From Oxyruncus cristatus (Eukaryota > Chordata > Aves > Passeriformes > Cotingidae): a stretch of DNA of 64,000 nt. Under the pieces are notes generated by a model. That model made no database searches. It was not told the DNA's origin and saw only the letters and a program-made list of their open reading frames with translations. Location of the stretch: contig VXAY01004333.1 in NCBI GenBank assembly GCA_013399855.1, forward strand, positions 1-64,000, read 5' to 3'. Shown piece by piece: positions 1-11,500 of this stretch. Positions within the stretch are counted from its first letter, which is position 1. Each line of letters begins with the position of its first letter. The position numbers and the translations under genes were made by a program.

Positions 1-70
1 GGCAGCAGCCCTGGCAGGGAGAGTGGCAGGGAGAGGGGCACAACTTGGCTGGAGGGTTCCTAGGCCTTAC

Positions 71-168
71 CTCCTAATCAGAATAGCTGTCCATCCATTC
101 GCTTAGCCTGCAAATGCTCTCCACAGCTGCAACCTGCACCTCAATTCTGTTGTAAAGTCCAGCAGCAC
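71..168 (-). pseudogene. MROH-like exon with frameshift and stop
   Basis: Good acceptor (TTGCTCAG) and donor (GTAAGG), but a length of 98 nt. The family-like peptide begins in one frame and continues in another, then hits TAG just before the donor. This is the main evidence that the locus is broken. Confidence 0.45.
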
Positions 169-530
169 CTGAGCAAAGAGAAGCTGCTGGTGAGCCCCAG
201 GAGCAGACACTCACTCCAGCAGCAGCAGTGCAGCTCTGCTTCTGGACGGGACTTGCACTGCCCCTCAAGGCTTCCTCTGACCTTGAGCAAAGGCTGAAGT
301 GGGGCTCCTGGCCCTGGGGTCCCTTGCGGGCCCAGGACAAAGGCCCTGGGCCAAGCTTTAGGCCAGGTGGGACGGCAGGTGCCACTCTCTGTGCTCCAGA
401 AGAGCCTGGTCACACAGGAGGTGGGCACTGTCCCCACAGCATGCTCTGCCTCCATGGCACTCGTCTGGGCAACCCCTTCCCCACAGGGTGAGGAACAGCC
501 CTGGACTCCCACTCTTTGCACAGGCCAGAC

Positions 531-620
531 CTGCAAGATGTTCTGCAGCTCCTTGGCAATTCTGGAGGGAGGAGTGTTCCACACTACTGCCTTCAGCATG
601 GAGTCCATGGCTTCCAGGTT
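531..620 (-). pseudogene. MROH-like exon (NLEAMDSML segment)
   Basis: Thirty codons following a CTCTGCAG acceptor, reading NLEAMDSMLKAVVWNTPPSR and IAKELQNILQ. Within the MROH family as I remember it, this is a characteristic helix pair. The donor GTCTGG departs from consensus. Confidence 0.5.
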
Positions 621-919
621 CTGCAGAGAGGACAGAGAGCGGTGGCAGTGATTCTTCACCCCCAGGAAACTGACCTGAGCTCCCAGTGCCAGGGAAGGAG
701 AGGTGCCCGTGCTGCCCAGGAGAGACCTAGGAGCAGGCAGCCTACTGCAGGTAGAGCAGCCTGCAGCACTGGATGTGGCTGGGCCCTGGGAAAGGGACGA
801 AGGGATGAGGGCAGGAAAGCAAAGCTGAGACCCTGCCCTGCCTGGTCATGGGGCAGTGCAGGATGGCCAGAGAGCAGCCCAGAGGTACTGGTGGCTCCTG
901 CAGGTCACCCAGCACTTAC

Positions 920-1040
920 CTCCTCCCTGAGCTTCTGTGTGCCCCTTACTGATATGTTTTCTTTAGGAAGGAAGAGAACAGCTCTGAAGGAGGCTTCCAG
1001 GAGTCTTCTCTTTTTGCCCTCCAGCACCTTTTCCACTGTG
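920..1040 (-). pseudogene. MROH-like exon (VEKVLEG segment)
   Basis: Acceptor TTTGCAG, one base plus 40 codons, then donor GTAAGT. It reads TVEKVLEGKKRRLLEASFRA and continues to KLREE. It is the best-preserved block of this locus and splices in frame to 531-620. Confidence 0.5.
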
Positions 1041-2248
1041 CTGCAAACAGAAAGGTCCCAGCTGGCCAATGGTGCTGGGGGAAGCGCCTTGAGGCCTTGT
1101 GCAGGGGGACACAGTCCTGTGGGGAAGGGCTTCCTGTGAGTGACGGGCGTGTCCCCCAATCCTTCAGTGGCTAACAGGGTGAGCTTCTGCACCTCTGTGT
1201 GCATCTTCTCACGGGACTGGGCATCGAGCAGCATCTGCAGAGCACAACTGAGCTGGGACCCAGCAGCTGCCGGCACCCAGTGCCACCAGACCCCAGCTGT
1301 GCCCAAGCGCTGCCCTCACGGGATGCCAGTGCCAGGAGGCCTTGCCCCCTTCCCCAGAGCACCAAGTGTCCCCTCACCTGGATCCTCTCTACCATCTCAT
1401 ATCTGCAGCAGAAGTGGACCAAGCACTGTGATGAGCCACGGACTGTGGTGCTTATGCACAGATCCACGATTTTCTGAAGAAAGGTTACCTTGTGGCCCAC
1501 ATTCTGGCAGCCAGGGGACAGAGAGACAAACAGGAGCATGAGTGGGGGGAAACATGGCCATTGAGACTGGAACCCTGCGGTGCAGTGCCCTGCAGGAGCA
1601 GCAGCTCTGCCTGGCCAGCAGAGCCCCTCCCAGCAGATGCTGGCACAGCTGCTGTCCAATTGGCCACGGTTACATCTTTGGGGCTGTCAGGGGCCTGGAT
1701 GGAGTCCATGACTTCCTGTTCTTTGTACAGGGGGAACAAGCTGGCATCTAACAGAGGGATAGAGCAGGGAGGGCTGCAGAGAGTCCAGTGACAGGAGAGA
1801 GCAGAGGAATATCTGCCCTCTGCCCAGCTCCATACCTGCTCCCCTGGCATGGTCTTTCCTTGTGGCTCCTGGCTGAAGAGTGCCCAGCAGAGGAGCTGCC
1901 ATGCTGGAGCACATTGTGGCAGGGAAAGCCCCAGTGCCCCAGGCTGAGGAATGTGCTGGCAGGCAGACAGGAAAGGTCCAGCATCCCACTGCATTGCTGC
2001 CTCCAGCCAGCCAACTTTGTCTTGCTGCCCACACCCCGCAGCAGGAGCTGGGGCCTCTCTGCTCTCCTGGTTCTCCTTAGGAGAGGCTGTGCTGGGGCTA
2101 TTGTCCAGCCCTGAGCAGCCTCAGCTTTCAGGCATCACATCCACCCCCAGGACCTTTGCTGCCAGTGTGCTAGTGAAACATGATGCTGGCATCATTGCAG
2201 GATGCTCTGGAGAGCTTTAGCCGTGCCCAGTCCAACAGGGCCTCTTAC

Positions 2249-2412
2249 CTGTCTGCATCTGTGGTGGTTTCACCAGGATCACTTGGTAGAGTTCTGCTGG
2301 AAATCTGCTTTCCTGGGGACCCCCATCCTTCATCCAGGCCACCTCATGGGACTCTTCTGGAAAGCTGCTTTCCTGGGCAGCATCCTCCTCTATCCAAGCC
2401 ACCCTGAGCTTG
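2249..2412 (-). pseudogene. MROH-like exon with a 20-residue tandem repeat
   Basis: Exon-like block with a CCTCCAG acceptor at the high end and a GTAAGA donor at the low end. It contains two 60-nt units (2343-2402 and 2283-2342) encoding VAWIEEDAAQESSFPEESHE and VAWMKDGGPQESRFPAELYQ, with a third partial unit following. Its phase relation to the next block (ending 1747) could not be fixed. Confidence 0.4.
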
Positions 2413-2499
2413 CTGGAGGGGTCTCTTCTCCATCCTGCTAGAAAATGACTAGAAGTAGGGAAGGAGGAAGTGGGAAGCTTTGGGGAAATCACTCAGCAG

Positions 2500-4150
2500 T
2501 ACGGGGCAACAGGGAAACTCTTAGGGTTTCATCAGAATATCCACAGGGCACCAGGGAAAGCCTTGGGCTGTGCTCAGAAGATCCTTGCCAGCTCCCTGCT
2601 CCCATCCTGTCATGTCACTGTCCTGGTGGCACTGTGGCTGTGCCAACCACACATGGGGTTTGTATTTGATTGCTTTGTATTGTAACTATAAAAGAAAAGC
2701 AAAGCAAAACAACATAAACCAACTCATGCAACTCTTTGTACAATAGCAGCAGCAAACCAGTATTTTGTTTAATTTTCTTCTAAACTGGAAGGAACGTGAG
2801 CAGAAGGATTGCCACTTTATGATGCTGTAATACCATTTCTGTATGTGAAACGGCAAGGGGTGGTTCCTGTGCCGGTCACTGTTCTGCATGAGGAATGTAT
2901 GGAAAGAGCAACACAAAAGATGAGAGCACCTTGAGATAATGATCATGGCAAAGCAGAGATGTTATACATGTTATCTGAAGTATTACACATAATGGACAAA
3001 AGGTGCTCCAGGATTCACTAAGTGACAGTTTGTGTAACGCTTGCTTCTGTCTGACAATACTTCCTGTTCTTTTTCTTCCTTATCTCTCTAGAGCTACTTA
3101 AAATAATGTAAAATGAGCGTTTTCCATTTCTGTCAGGAGTTTTAAAACCACATGTTTCTAGCACCACCCACTGCTTTTAATCCTAATAGGATTTTTAACT
3201 GCTTTTGTATGTGCTTTATTTCCCCCATATATACTAATGTTTTAAAGAAAACCCTTATTAAGTAAATGGAAGATGGATTTCAGGTATATCCATCCTTTCT
3301 TAAGCTAAGTGTGTCTGATGTTTTCTGTGCAAAGAGATCTTTTGGCTTTTCTTGAGAAAACTTCTATGTTGCTTTAAAAGTTAGGAAGTGAGCAGTCAGT
3401 ATTTTACAAAATGTTGGCATTTTTAACTCTATAAAGTCCTTATGCAAGTGCCAGTAATTACACAGTATTGAGAGTCATTACACAGTAATGAGAGACCTGT
3501 CTTTAACAGGCTTTGCAGTCTTTTTGTTAATCACCTAAACAGTGAAAAACTACTTTCAGTGTAATTGACTTTTAAAATCTGAAAATTAGGAGTCTTATGT
3601 TTGCATGTTTCTTGGGATAAGAGACATTTATGTCAATAGCTAGACTGAGTAGGATGAATGGTGGGCTTCCAAGATAGCCTGAGCAATTAAATGGCAACAA
3701 AGAGATGTCTGAAGTAAGGAAATAAATATGAAATGATTGTCAGCCTGGATGTTTCAGGTTCAGGTAGCGATGACCAGGATTTATTTCTTTTTTCAGAGTG
3801 TACAGCTGGCGAAGTACCCAGTGAATGATCTTGCAGGAGTGCGCAGGCATTTGTCATGGACTCTGACTGCTCTGCCAAGTTGTGACTCCTCTTGCTTCTC
3901 GCTCTCTCCTGGGAGCTGGCTTCTTACCTAGCTGGGTGAGGTTGCCGGGCCCTCACCACGCTTCTGTGGGTGTCGCTACAGCGAAGGTAATTTGTAGCAG
4001 CGGGGCAATGGTAGCTAATTGCCATACGCGGTGCAGGGCAGTAAAGAGGAAGGTTCGTGTTACAGTTTCATTCTTTTTGATTACATGGCCACAGAGAGCC
4101 TAGCCTCTGCTTGGGTAAGATAAACATCAGGCTTCATTGTTTTTCTAGCT
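2500..4150. other. Intergenic, no feature recognised
   Basis: AT-rich single-copy sequence between the MROH-like remnant and the ECI2 CpG block. Short open frames on both strands lack splice signals or recognisable protein motifs. The stretch near 3880-3990 holds a GTGAGG and a GTAATT donor-like site and could include an upstream ECI2 leader exon, but nothing confirms it. Confidence 0.5.
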
Positions 4151-4219
4151 CGGGCCTTAATGATTGTCCTACTGAAAAGCTAAATAACCCCGGCACACCG
4201 GAAAGGGAAACCCCATTCC

Positions 4220-4670
4220 GGCTGTAGCAGTGGAGCTCTTGTTCGTGTCCCCCCGCTCCAGAGAACTGTGAGAGAATCCCTGCAGTGCTCGCTCCGAGGG
4301 TGGGTGGGGGGTGCAGTCCCACACCGGCTCTGCCGTCACCGAGGCTGCCATTGCCTCCTGGGGCTTTTGGGCCTACCTGCTCTTCGCCGGACGGGCCGGC
4401 ACCTCCGTCCCTTGCCAGCTGCCGCCCCCACCATAGCTGAAGAGAAGGCGTCCGGGCCCGGCGTGGACTGTGTGGAGCGAGCGCTCTCGGAGGCGGCCTG
4501 CCCGGAGGGAGCCGCCTGTGCGGCCGTGGGGAGCCCTGCTGGCCTGGAGCAGCTCCCCGTGTGCCGTGTGCGGAGCCCTGCTGGCCTGGAGCAGCTCCCC
4601 GTGTGCCGTGGGGGGAGCCCTGCTTTTCCGCAGCAAGTAGGAACTTGCTCCTGGGCGCTCCCCTGCTGGT
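4220..4670 (+). promoter_or_regulatory. CpG-rich block, probable ECI2 promoter / 5' leader
   Basis: GC- and CpG-dense segment in an otherwise AT-rich flank, upstream of ECI2 on the same strand. No plus-strand ATG occurs from about 4160 to 4820, so if ECI2 starts here its first exon is either a non-coding leader or its start codon is outside the block. The call is inferred from composition and position only. Confidence 0.5.
4531..4630. repeat. 42-bp tandem repeat in the CpG block
   Basis: Two nearly identical 42-bp units (4531-4572 and 4573-4614), each opening GAGCCCTGCTGGCCTGGAGC, followed by a partial third unit starting at 4615 with the same GAGCCCTGCT. A local minisatellite inside the CpG-rich block. 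Confidence 0.85.
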
Positions 4671-4755
4671 TGTGGTTATACCTGCGCCGAAAGGCAAAAC
4701 GTGCTTAATTGTGTTCAGTGAAAGTTTCGGTCGCGGTGTTGTTGCTTGTTCTGCC

Positions 4756-4799
4756 ACATATATATACATATATATATCTATATATATATCTATATATTC
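4756..4799. repeat. (TA)n microsatellite
   Basis: Imperfect TA repeat with interspersed C (runs of ATATATAT separated by AC or TC), directly after the CpG block. Confidence 0.8.
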
Positions 4800-4819
4800 A
4801 GCAACGAGCTGTTATTTTC

Positions 4820-7600
4820 CACACCTTGTCGCCTGAAGCCTCCTAATTTCGAAGTCGTAATAACTTAGAGGGAAGAGCCTGGTTTTTTCCTATCCCTCCC
4901 TCCTTAGCAAACATTTTTGTCTTGTTAAGCTAAGACACTTTGCGAAGGAAATTATTTAGCTTTGTTGCAGTAAGTAGATGAGAAGGGGTAATACAGAGGG
5001 GTTTTTTGGTTGCCTTTCCTAGGCTTCTTTTTTTGCTTGGATTAAAACAAGGCAAGTTTGACACTGGTGGCTTGTAGGTCAGGTTCCCGGCTCTCTGCCT
5101 GCCTTTGCCTTTTGGCAAAGTCTTGTGTGACCGCTAAAATGGGGCATGGATTTGCTCAGTGTGTGACTAAGAAGGATTCAGTGTCACAACAAGGGAGCAG
5201 CAGATGGAGGGAGCAAATCATTCCCGTAGTGTACTGTAACAGCCTCTCCTGCTCTTCTGTCTTTGGGATTCTGGCATGGCATCACTGTGTAGGCCCAGAG
5301 GTGACAATGCTGTTGTGTGTGCTGAGAGAGGTCAAGTCTTCTCCTTGTCTCTGTGATCTACTTGGGGTGAAGGAGCTCTGTTCCTGCTATTTGTGTATGC
5401 CTCTGCAGCATGAGGTCCTGCCCAAGGTGAAATAACTTTCTTTTGTGTTTTCATCCTTTGTTAATTTCATAGAGAAATAATAGCATTGGCTTAGCCTTAA
5501 CATTTTTTAACTAGGTAAAAACCAAACAGCAAAGGAAAGTCGCTCTGAGTCTGGACTTTCTGAAAGATCATTCCACTTTTCCCCAGCCAGACTTTTTTTA
5601 TTCATCTAATTGCTTTTTCGTCCTCTTCTGACTCGTCCACTTTACATCCTTAATAAGGAAGAGAACTTGTGATCTGTTAAGTGCAAAAAAACCTTTAACC
5701 ATAAATATATGTGCGTACATACCTTCAGACCAGCTGCTGTGTTGTTCCCCTCCCCCCAGCTGCTCATCCTCAGCTTTTGTTATTTCTGGTCATTATCCAG
5801 TTGTATATAAAGAAGAGTCTTAAAGTCTTTTTATAATATTGACCACAACCAGGCTGAAGTCCGGATTGTCAAACATGGTGTAAGCCTGTAGCTCCATTTT
5901 TAAACACTGAATCCACTTCAGTCACTGCCTAGATTGACAGGAAAATGTTTTCCAGACACACAGATCATTTTGGGGACAGCAGCATTCAAGTAATTCCAAA
6001 GATGGATAGTAAAATTGGAGGAAAACAAAGCAAAACCAAAAGAAACCCCTGCTCTTCCCACACTCTCATTTTCTTCTTCCAGTAAATGTGACTTCAAAAC
6101 GTGTTTGGGAATAGGATCTGAAAGTAAGTGTCATGTTCTGGGCTTCCACCAATCGGAGAAATGCAGTACTGAAAAACTTGTATCTGTATCTTTTTAGGTA
6201 CACTTTTTCTTGTTAAAGGTCTTTTGTTGATCCTGGAATTGAAGTTCCCAAGTTGGCTAAATAGCAGGTTGGTTAAGGGATGAACGTGTTAAACTCTGAC
6301 ATAGTCTTCTGAACACGTCATTTGAATGTTAGGTAAACTGGCAGATGTTTAATCCTGGTTTGTCTGGGTGCACTGCTGTCTTAATAAAGGCCTACAGCTG
6401 ATCAACTGAAGTAAAACTTTCTGTTCCTGCAGCCTTTTTTAATAGCCTATTCCACTTTGTATTGTTCAGATAGGTTTCTTTTTACAGGCATAAGATTTTG
6501 AAGCAGATTGTGGAATTCCTTCATTTTTAAAGAATTTCTCTGTATAATAGAAAAAATTCTTTCCGTGTCTGCCATTCAAACTTGGTATCTCCAAAATACC
6601 AGGAACTCTAGATTTTATTAATATGGACAAGCTATAATAGGGCATAGACCCAATAGATCTTATAAGCATTTTTACAAGACACCTAGACAAGCTATCTCCA
6701 TAAAATGAAAGAGGAATAAAATTAATGGAATGTAGTTGGCATTCTTCACACTGTCTGCCTGCCTGCAACTTTTAGGCTTGCAACTTTTAGGCTTGCAACT
6801 GATAATAAATTTTCTTTATGAGTAAGAGCAATTAGGATATTTTTGAGGTAGGCAGTAGAATTTCTTTAATTCTCGTTAGGTGTATATAAAAAGGGAGAAT
6901 TTTCATGATAGGTATGATTTTTAAATGATGGTTCTGTAACTGAAATATTAACATTAAATAGATTAAGCATTCTATCAATCTTCATTTGAGATAATCCTTA
7001 AACCCTGGTTCTGAAATCTATTATATATGATGCTCTAAGATGACAGCTGTGTCAGTGAGTTAGGATGGGAGAAGCTGGGCTTTTTTTCTTCTTTTTTAAC
7101 TAAGACGGAGGCATGTTGATACAAAAACTGAAAACATTTTAAAAATAGTAAAAATGCTTAACATATATTGGAATTTAACCAAAAAAGGCTGTGACACCAT
7201 GCTTTTGCCCTCTTGAAATAAACTGAAGTTATTATACTTCTTGGCTTTTGATTCCTAACTGTTGAAGTATACCTACTTTCACAAAGTGTTGTAGAGTTGG
7301 GTTAGGTTTGGTCCTTTGGAGTGGAGTTTGGTGGAATTGGGAAAGATTTTGGCGGAATTATCTTGTTCTGATGGAAGGTTGTTCTCCCAGAATGTTTTGA
7401 CCGCCTTTTTTTTCTTCAGTGTCTACAGGCTGTTTTACAGCCAGTCCTTTTCCAAAGTACACTTTGAAATTAGTCTTCCCTTATGCTGCCCTGATTGGAG
7501 AACCAGGCTTTCAAGTTGAAGTGTTTCTAGATAGAAGCACACATGCTTGAAAGATCACAAAGAACAGACAGGCTGCATACTATGAATATGTCTATTCATA
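4820..7600. other. Non-coding flank / probable ECI2 intron 1
   Basis: AT-rich sequence without recognisable exons. If the ECI2 transcript starts in the CpG block this is its first intron. Only a small period-16 repeat (6762-6801) stands out. Confidence 0.45.
6762..6801. repeat. 16-bp short tandem repeat
   Basis: About two and a half copies of a 16-bp unit (TGCAACTTTTAGGCT with one extra base) in tandem. Confidence 0.8.
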
Positions 7601-7616
7601 GGCATATAAAGCTGTT

Positions 7617-8125
7617 AATCACAGAATCATTTAGGTTGGAAGGGCCTTTAGGATCATCGAGTCCAACTGTTAACCCAGTACTGCCAAGTCCACCACTAAA
7701 CCATGACCCCGGATGCCACATACACACATCTTTTAAATACCTCCAGGGATGGTGACTCAACCACTTTCCTGGGCAGCAATGCCTGACCACCCATTTGGAT
7801 ATTAGGAAAGTTTCTTCACCAGTCTAAACCTCCCCCAGTATAACTTGAAGCTGTTCCTCTTGTCCTGTCAGTTGTTACTTGGGAGAAGACACTGACCACC
7901 AGCTGACTACAACCTCCTTTTAGATAGTTGTAGAAAGGAAGAAGATCTCCCCCAAGTCTCCTTTTCTCCAGGCTAAAAAGCCCCAGCTCCCTCAGCCACT
8001 CCTCATCAGACTTGCACTCCAGACCCTTTCCCAGCAATCTTGCCCTTCTCTGGACATGCTCCAGCACCTCAGTGTCTGTCTTGTGACAGGCCTAAAACTG
8101 AACACATTCTTCAAGGTGCCAAGTA
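7617..8125 (-). mobile_element. CR1 LINE 3' fragment
   Basis: On the minus strand this reads the end of the CR1 reverse-transcriptase ORF, including [30 protein letters not shown] and [12 protein letters not shown], then the CR1 3' tail. In plus orientation it begins with the typical tail complement (ATCACAGAATCATTTAGGTT). The element is 5'-truncated and carries an in-frame stop, so it is inactive. It lies just upstream of ECI2 exon 2. Confidence 0.92.
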
Positions 8126-8377
8126 CAGGGGGATGAAATTTGAATAATTTATAAAAAGTAATTAATTTCCAAAGGTTAATTATATTGCAGTGAAAGCAGG
8201 TTTCTAAAGCAACTTTCTTGTATTTTTTAGTATCTTGCTTGTTGTTGTTTTGATTAGTGTGGTATATAATGTTTTATGTTTACTTTAAATGTCTTAAAAA
8301 GCAGCATATTCGTTTCTCCCCTAGTCTTACAGAAAAAACAAGTAATGGGATTTTTTTTTTTCCCCACTTACTCACAG

Positions 8378-8540
8378 ACAAACACAAGCTGTTTGCATTC
8401 CAGCGATCCACCTGCACATGACTGCAGCCACCATGCAAGTCAGCCAGAAGGACTTTGAAAAGGCTCAGGAACAACTGAAGCTTTTGAAAAAGGATCCTGG
8501 GAACGAAACTAAGTTGAAACTCTATGCTCTGTTTAAACAG
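8378..8540 (+). CDS. ECI2: ECI2 exon 2 (start of ACB domain, internal ATGs)
   Basis: Begins after CTCACAG and ends at AAACAG/GTAGGC. It reads [14 protein letters not shown], then TAATM and VSQKDF. Two in-frame ATGs occur at 8418 and 8433; the second sits in GCCACCATG, a strong Kozak context, right at the start of the acyl-CoA-binding domain. Confidence 0.95.
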
Positions 8541-11500
8541 GTAGGCTTCATTTATTTCATTTTGTAAGGAGCATTTATAACCTGAGGTGATGGACCTGTA
8601 AAATATTTACTTGATTTAGGGGCTGTTCAAGTGTATTGTGTCTTAACAAGCTCTTCAAGTGCTTGAATTCTGTTCTTGAAATGCCAGCCCCTTAAAGTCT
8701 GACTAAATTCTGAGGGAAGCCAAACCTGTTTTTTCTTATAAATCATGTTTTGAATAGAAACCTGTATTCAAAGAAAAAGAGCCCAATTACATCCATTGTG
8801 TGATGCCTTCCATATAATAATATAGATTCAGCTTTGGAAAATGGCTTATCCCTAAGAAAAACACAGTATACCGCATGCTTCCTCTTAAATTTGTTGTATC
8901 TACAGTCAGCTGTGCTTATAATGTAATGGTGCTGACATTTGAAGGTTGATTTCTGGGTTTTTTTTCTCTCTTTAGTATGGTCATTGTAGGTTTAGTTTGG
9001 GTTTTTTTGGTTTTGTTTTAAATTCAAGGAACCATTCCACCACACGTTGAGTGAAGGTTATCCTTTACTACAGCATGGAAGGAGACCTTTGTAGAAATAG
9101 CTGCAAGTCCTCAGTGGGGTTCATACTGGTATTTGGGGAAGTATTTGTGGATCAAGATTGGCCGTAGGGTCACTACAATCTGTGGCTTGTTATATTGAAG
9201 AAAGCAATTGGTAGCTCATTTAAATAAAATCTTAAATACAGGTGATGGTTCTGGGTAGCTTTACCAACTACTAACAGTGAGCTCATAAATGTATTCTTTC
9301 TTTCTTTTCTGCCCCCCACTTGAAATATTTCTCTCCAATAGTGTACTTTTCCTCAGGAAAACTGATCGCAGAATACTTCAGGATAGTTCAGAACTCTTGC
9401 AGTTCAATTGGTCCAACGCCCTTGCTCACAGTAGGGCCAACTTTGAAGTAAGATCCAACTTAATAGATCCTGTGCAATGGTTTCTTTGTTCACACAGCTT
9501 ACGGGTCTGTAGTTTTCTTTCCAAGCATAGAACTTCTGCAGTTTTTGAGGTAGGAGAGCTTAACACACACGGATGCTTTGGAAACCAGTCTCATATTGGG
9601 TGGGTACTTGTGAAAGCCCAACACCAGGTGTCAGAAAATAGCAGACACTATAAAGTTCATGGTATGTGAACTATCTGAATATTGTCCAACTACTAGGTAT
9701 TTTTCCTGTCTCAGAGTTAAATTCTGTATCCAGGTCAGATAAATATTCCAAATAGTTACTATCTTTTCTACCAAGGCATCTGAACTTTAATCACAGATTT
9801 AAGTAAGTTTGTTTTGCTCTCTTTTCAGGCTACTGAAGGTCCCTGCAATGCTCCAAAACCAGGTATGCTGGACTTTGTCAAGAAAGCCAAGTGGGATGCA
9901 TGGAATTCTCTTGGCAATTTGTCTCAGGTGACAATACCTATAATTTCACTTTGTAGATTACTCTACCTTGAAGGGCCTGATCTGTAAGTGGATGACTGAT
10001 GTGTATTACATGCTAGTTGAGCAACTCTGCTTCAGCCATCAAAATGTTTTGCACTGAATTCCTCAATCCTTTCACTGCTTCAGTGTTTGGAGATTTTTGT
10101 TTAGTGTCTAAGCCTAATTCTACTTTATTACTACGAGCTTGTATCAGTGTAAGAGATCTTACATATATGGTGATTTCCAGTGAAAATACTTTTTTTCAAG
10201 TTAATGGTCTGTTCTGCTGTTCTCTTTGAGAAAGGTGGATTGAGCTTCTCAGTTCTTACAACAAAACTCAAATCTCTGAATCCAGCATATTGATAACTTC
10301 GTCATTTTAAAAAATCAGTTTCTTATCTGTTGACTAAAAGACAAGAAAAAAAGTGGTGTATGGAGAGCCTCTCTTCATTCTTTATTTCTCAGTGTATCTT
10401 GACCTCTTTAATACCTTTCATAACCTGTAGAGAAGTCAATTGAAGCAAGCAGGAAGAATAAAGATGCAGAGATAAGCATTCCTTTTGCACGCAGACTGTA
10501 CTAAGTCTGACATCACATATAGCTACCCAGGTTTCTTCAGTTACTCTTTTATGAAGGAAACAAACTTTTCAAATCAGCTGTGTCACTGCTGCATTAGGCC
10601 TGCTGTTCAGCAGTAGTTGTTGAGGTCAGTCAAAGGTACTCCTTAATACAGGGGAGGTTTTTTAGTTTGGTTTGGTTTGGTTTGTTTTAAACATGCTTGC
10701 ATAATTTCATGAGCATAATACATTCTTGTCCTGCTTTGGGATTTTTGGGATGTATTTTAATATTTTTGTGGGTTTTTTTGATGGCCCTGCTTTTAGGAGT
10801 AGTGAAGAAACACTTAAGGAAAAGAATCTGGTCTTGATGTTAGAGTGGAGAGTGGATAGACAATTTCATTTGCTACAGGTTATGGATTATAGAATTGTTC
10901 AAAATATATTATACTTTCAAGAAAATAGGTTGTAACAACCAAGAACTTAAAATTCTTTTAAATCGCTGCTTAATGTAGAAATAAGGAGACAGAAATCTTT
11001 AGGTTTTTGTGTGTTGTGCTACTGCTAAATGAAAACTAGTGTCTGCAAGCAGTTTTAAAATGCCATAAGACCCATGTCAGCACTCTACTCTTCAGATCCA
11101 CATATTCTAAAATAAAAGCTTTTGTTGGAGAAGTGTTTCACTGGAAAGCAGAAACAGAAGATCCATAGAAATGTGTAAATGCTGGGAATATGACAAAGGT
11201 CATCCTAGGTGTGGATGGGGATACTTCACCAACAAAACAAATGTCATCATCCCGGCATTTATGAACTTTTACTTTTGTGGATTTATCGCTGCTGCTTTTC
11301 AGATGACTTTAAGCTTGCTCTGCAGTGTTTAAATACGTGTTCCCCTTGTCACCCCCCTAATTAGAATACTTTGTGATTGAGATTTTTGTTTTCTTTTGTC
11401 CTGAAGCACAATCACCTTCCCCCTCACTCCCCCCAGGTACCCATTTTATCAATACTATAACTGATTTACATTTTAGCCTTTCATAATATTGTGTGTTTTT

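Larger units (their letters stand above)
71..2412 (-). pseudogene. MROH-family (maestro heat-like repeat) gene remnant
   Basis: A chain of exon-like blocks on the minus strand, each with splice-site consensus: 2249-2412, a block ending at 1747, 1378-1473, a block starting at 1234, 920-1040, 531-620 and 71-168. Blocks 1378-1473 (32 codons), 920-1040 and 531-620 (30 codons) join in one frame. The reading includes TVEKVLEGKKRRLLEASF, then NLEAMDSMLKAVVWNTPPSR and IAKELQNILQ, which I recognise from memory as the style of avian MROH proteins (HEAT-repeat proteins of unknown function). The 71-168 block is 98 nt, one short of a whole number of codons. It reads VLLDFTT in the expected frame, then RIEVQVAAVESICRLSEWMD in another, then meets a TAG. 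The 531 donor (GTCTGG) is weak and the 1234 block has no clear donor. I infer a decayed copy; a sequencing error in one base remains possible. The gene may continue beyond the left edge. Confidence 0.5.

Noticed and set aside
3882..3935. Possible ECI2 exon 1 reading TPLASRSLLGAGFLPSW before a GTGAGG donor
   Set aside because: Looks like a presequence, but begins at GTG, lacks an in-frame ATG, lies outside the CpG block, and its phase could not be tied to exon 2.
4134..4769. 211-codon minus-strand frame with internal repeats
   Set aside because: Its repeats are the 42-bp minisatellite read as codons; no homology or splice support.
7816..8067. 83-codon minus-strand frame with reverse-transcriptase-like sequence
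   Set aside because: Part of a 5'-truncated CR1 element, not a host gene.
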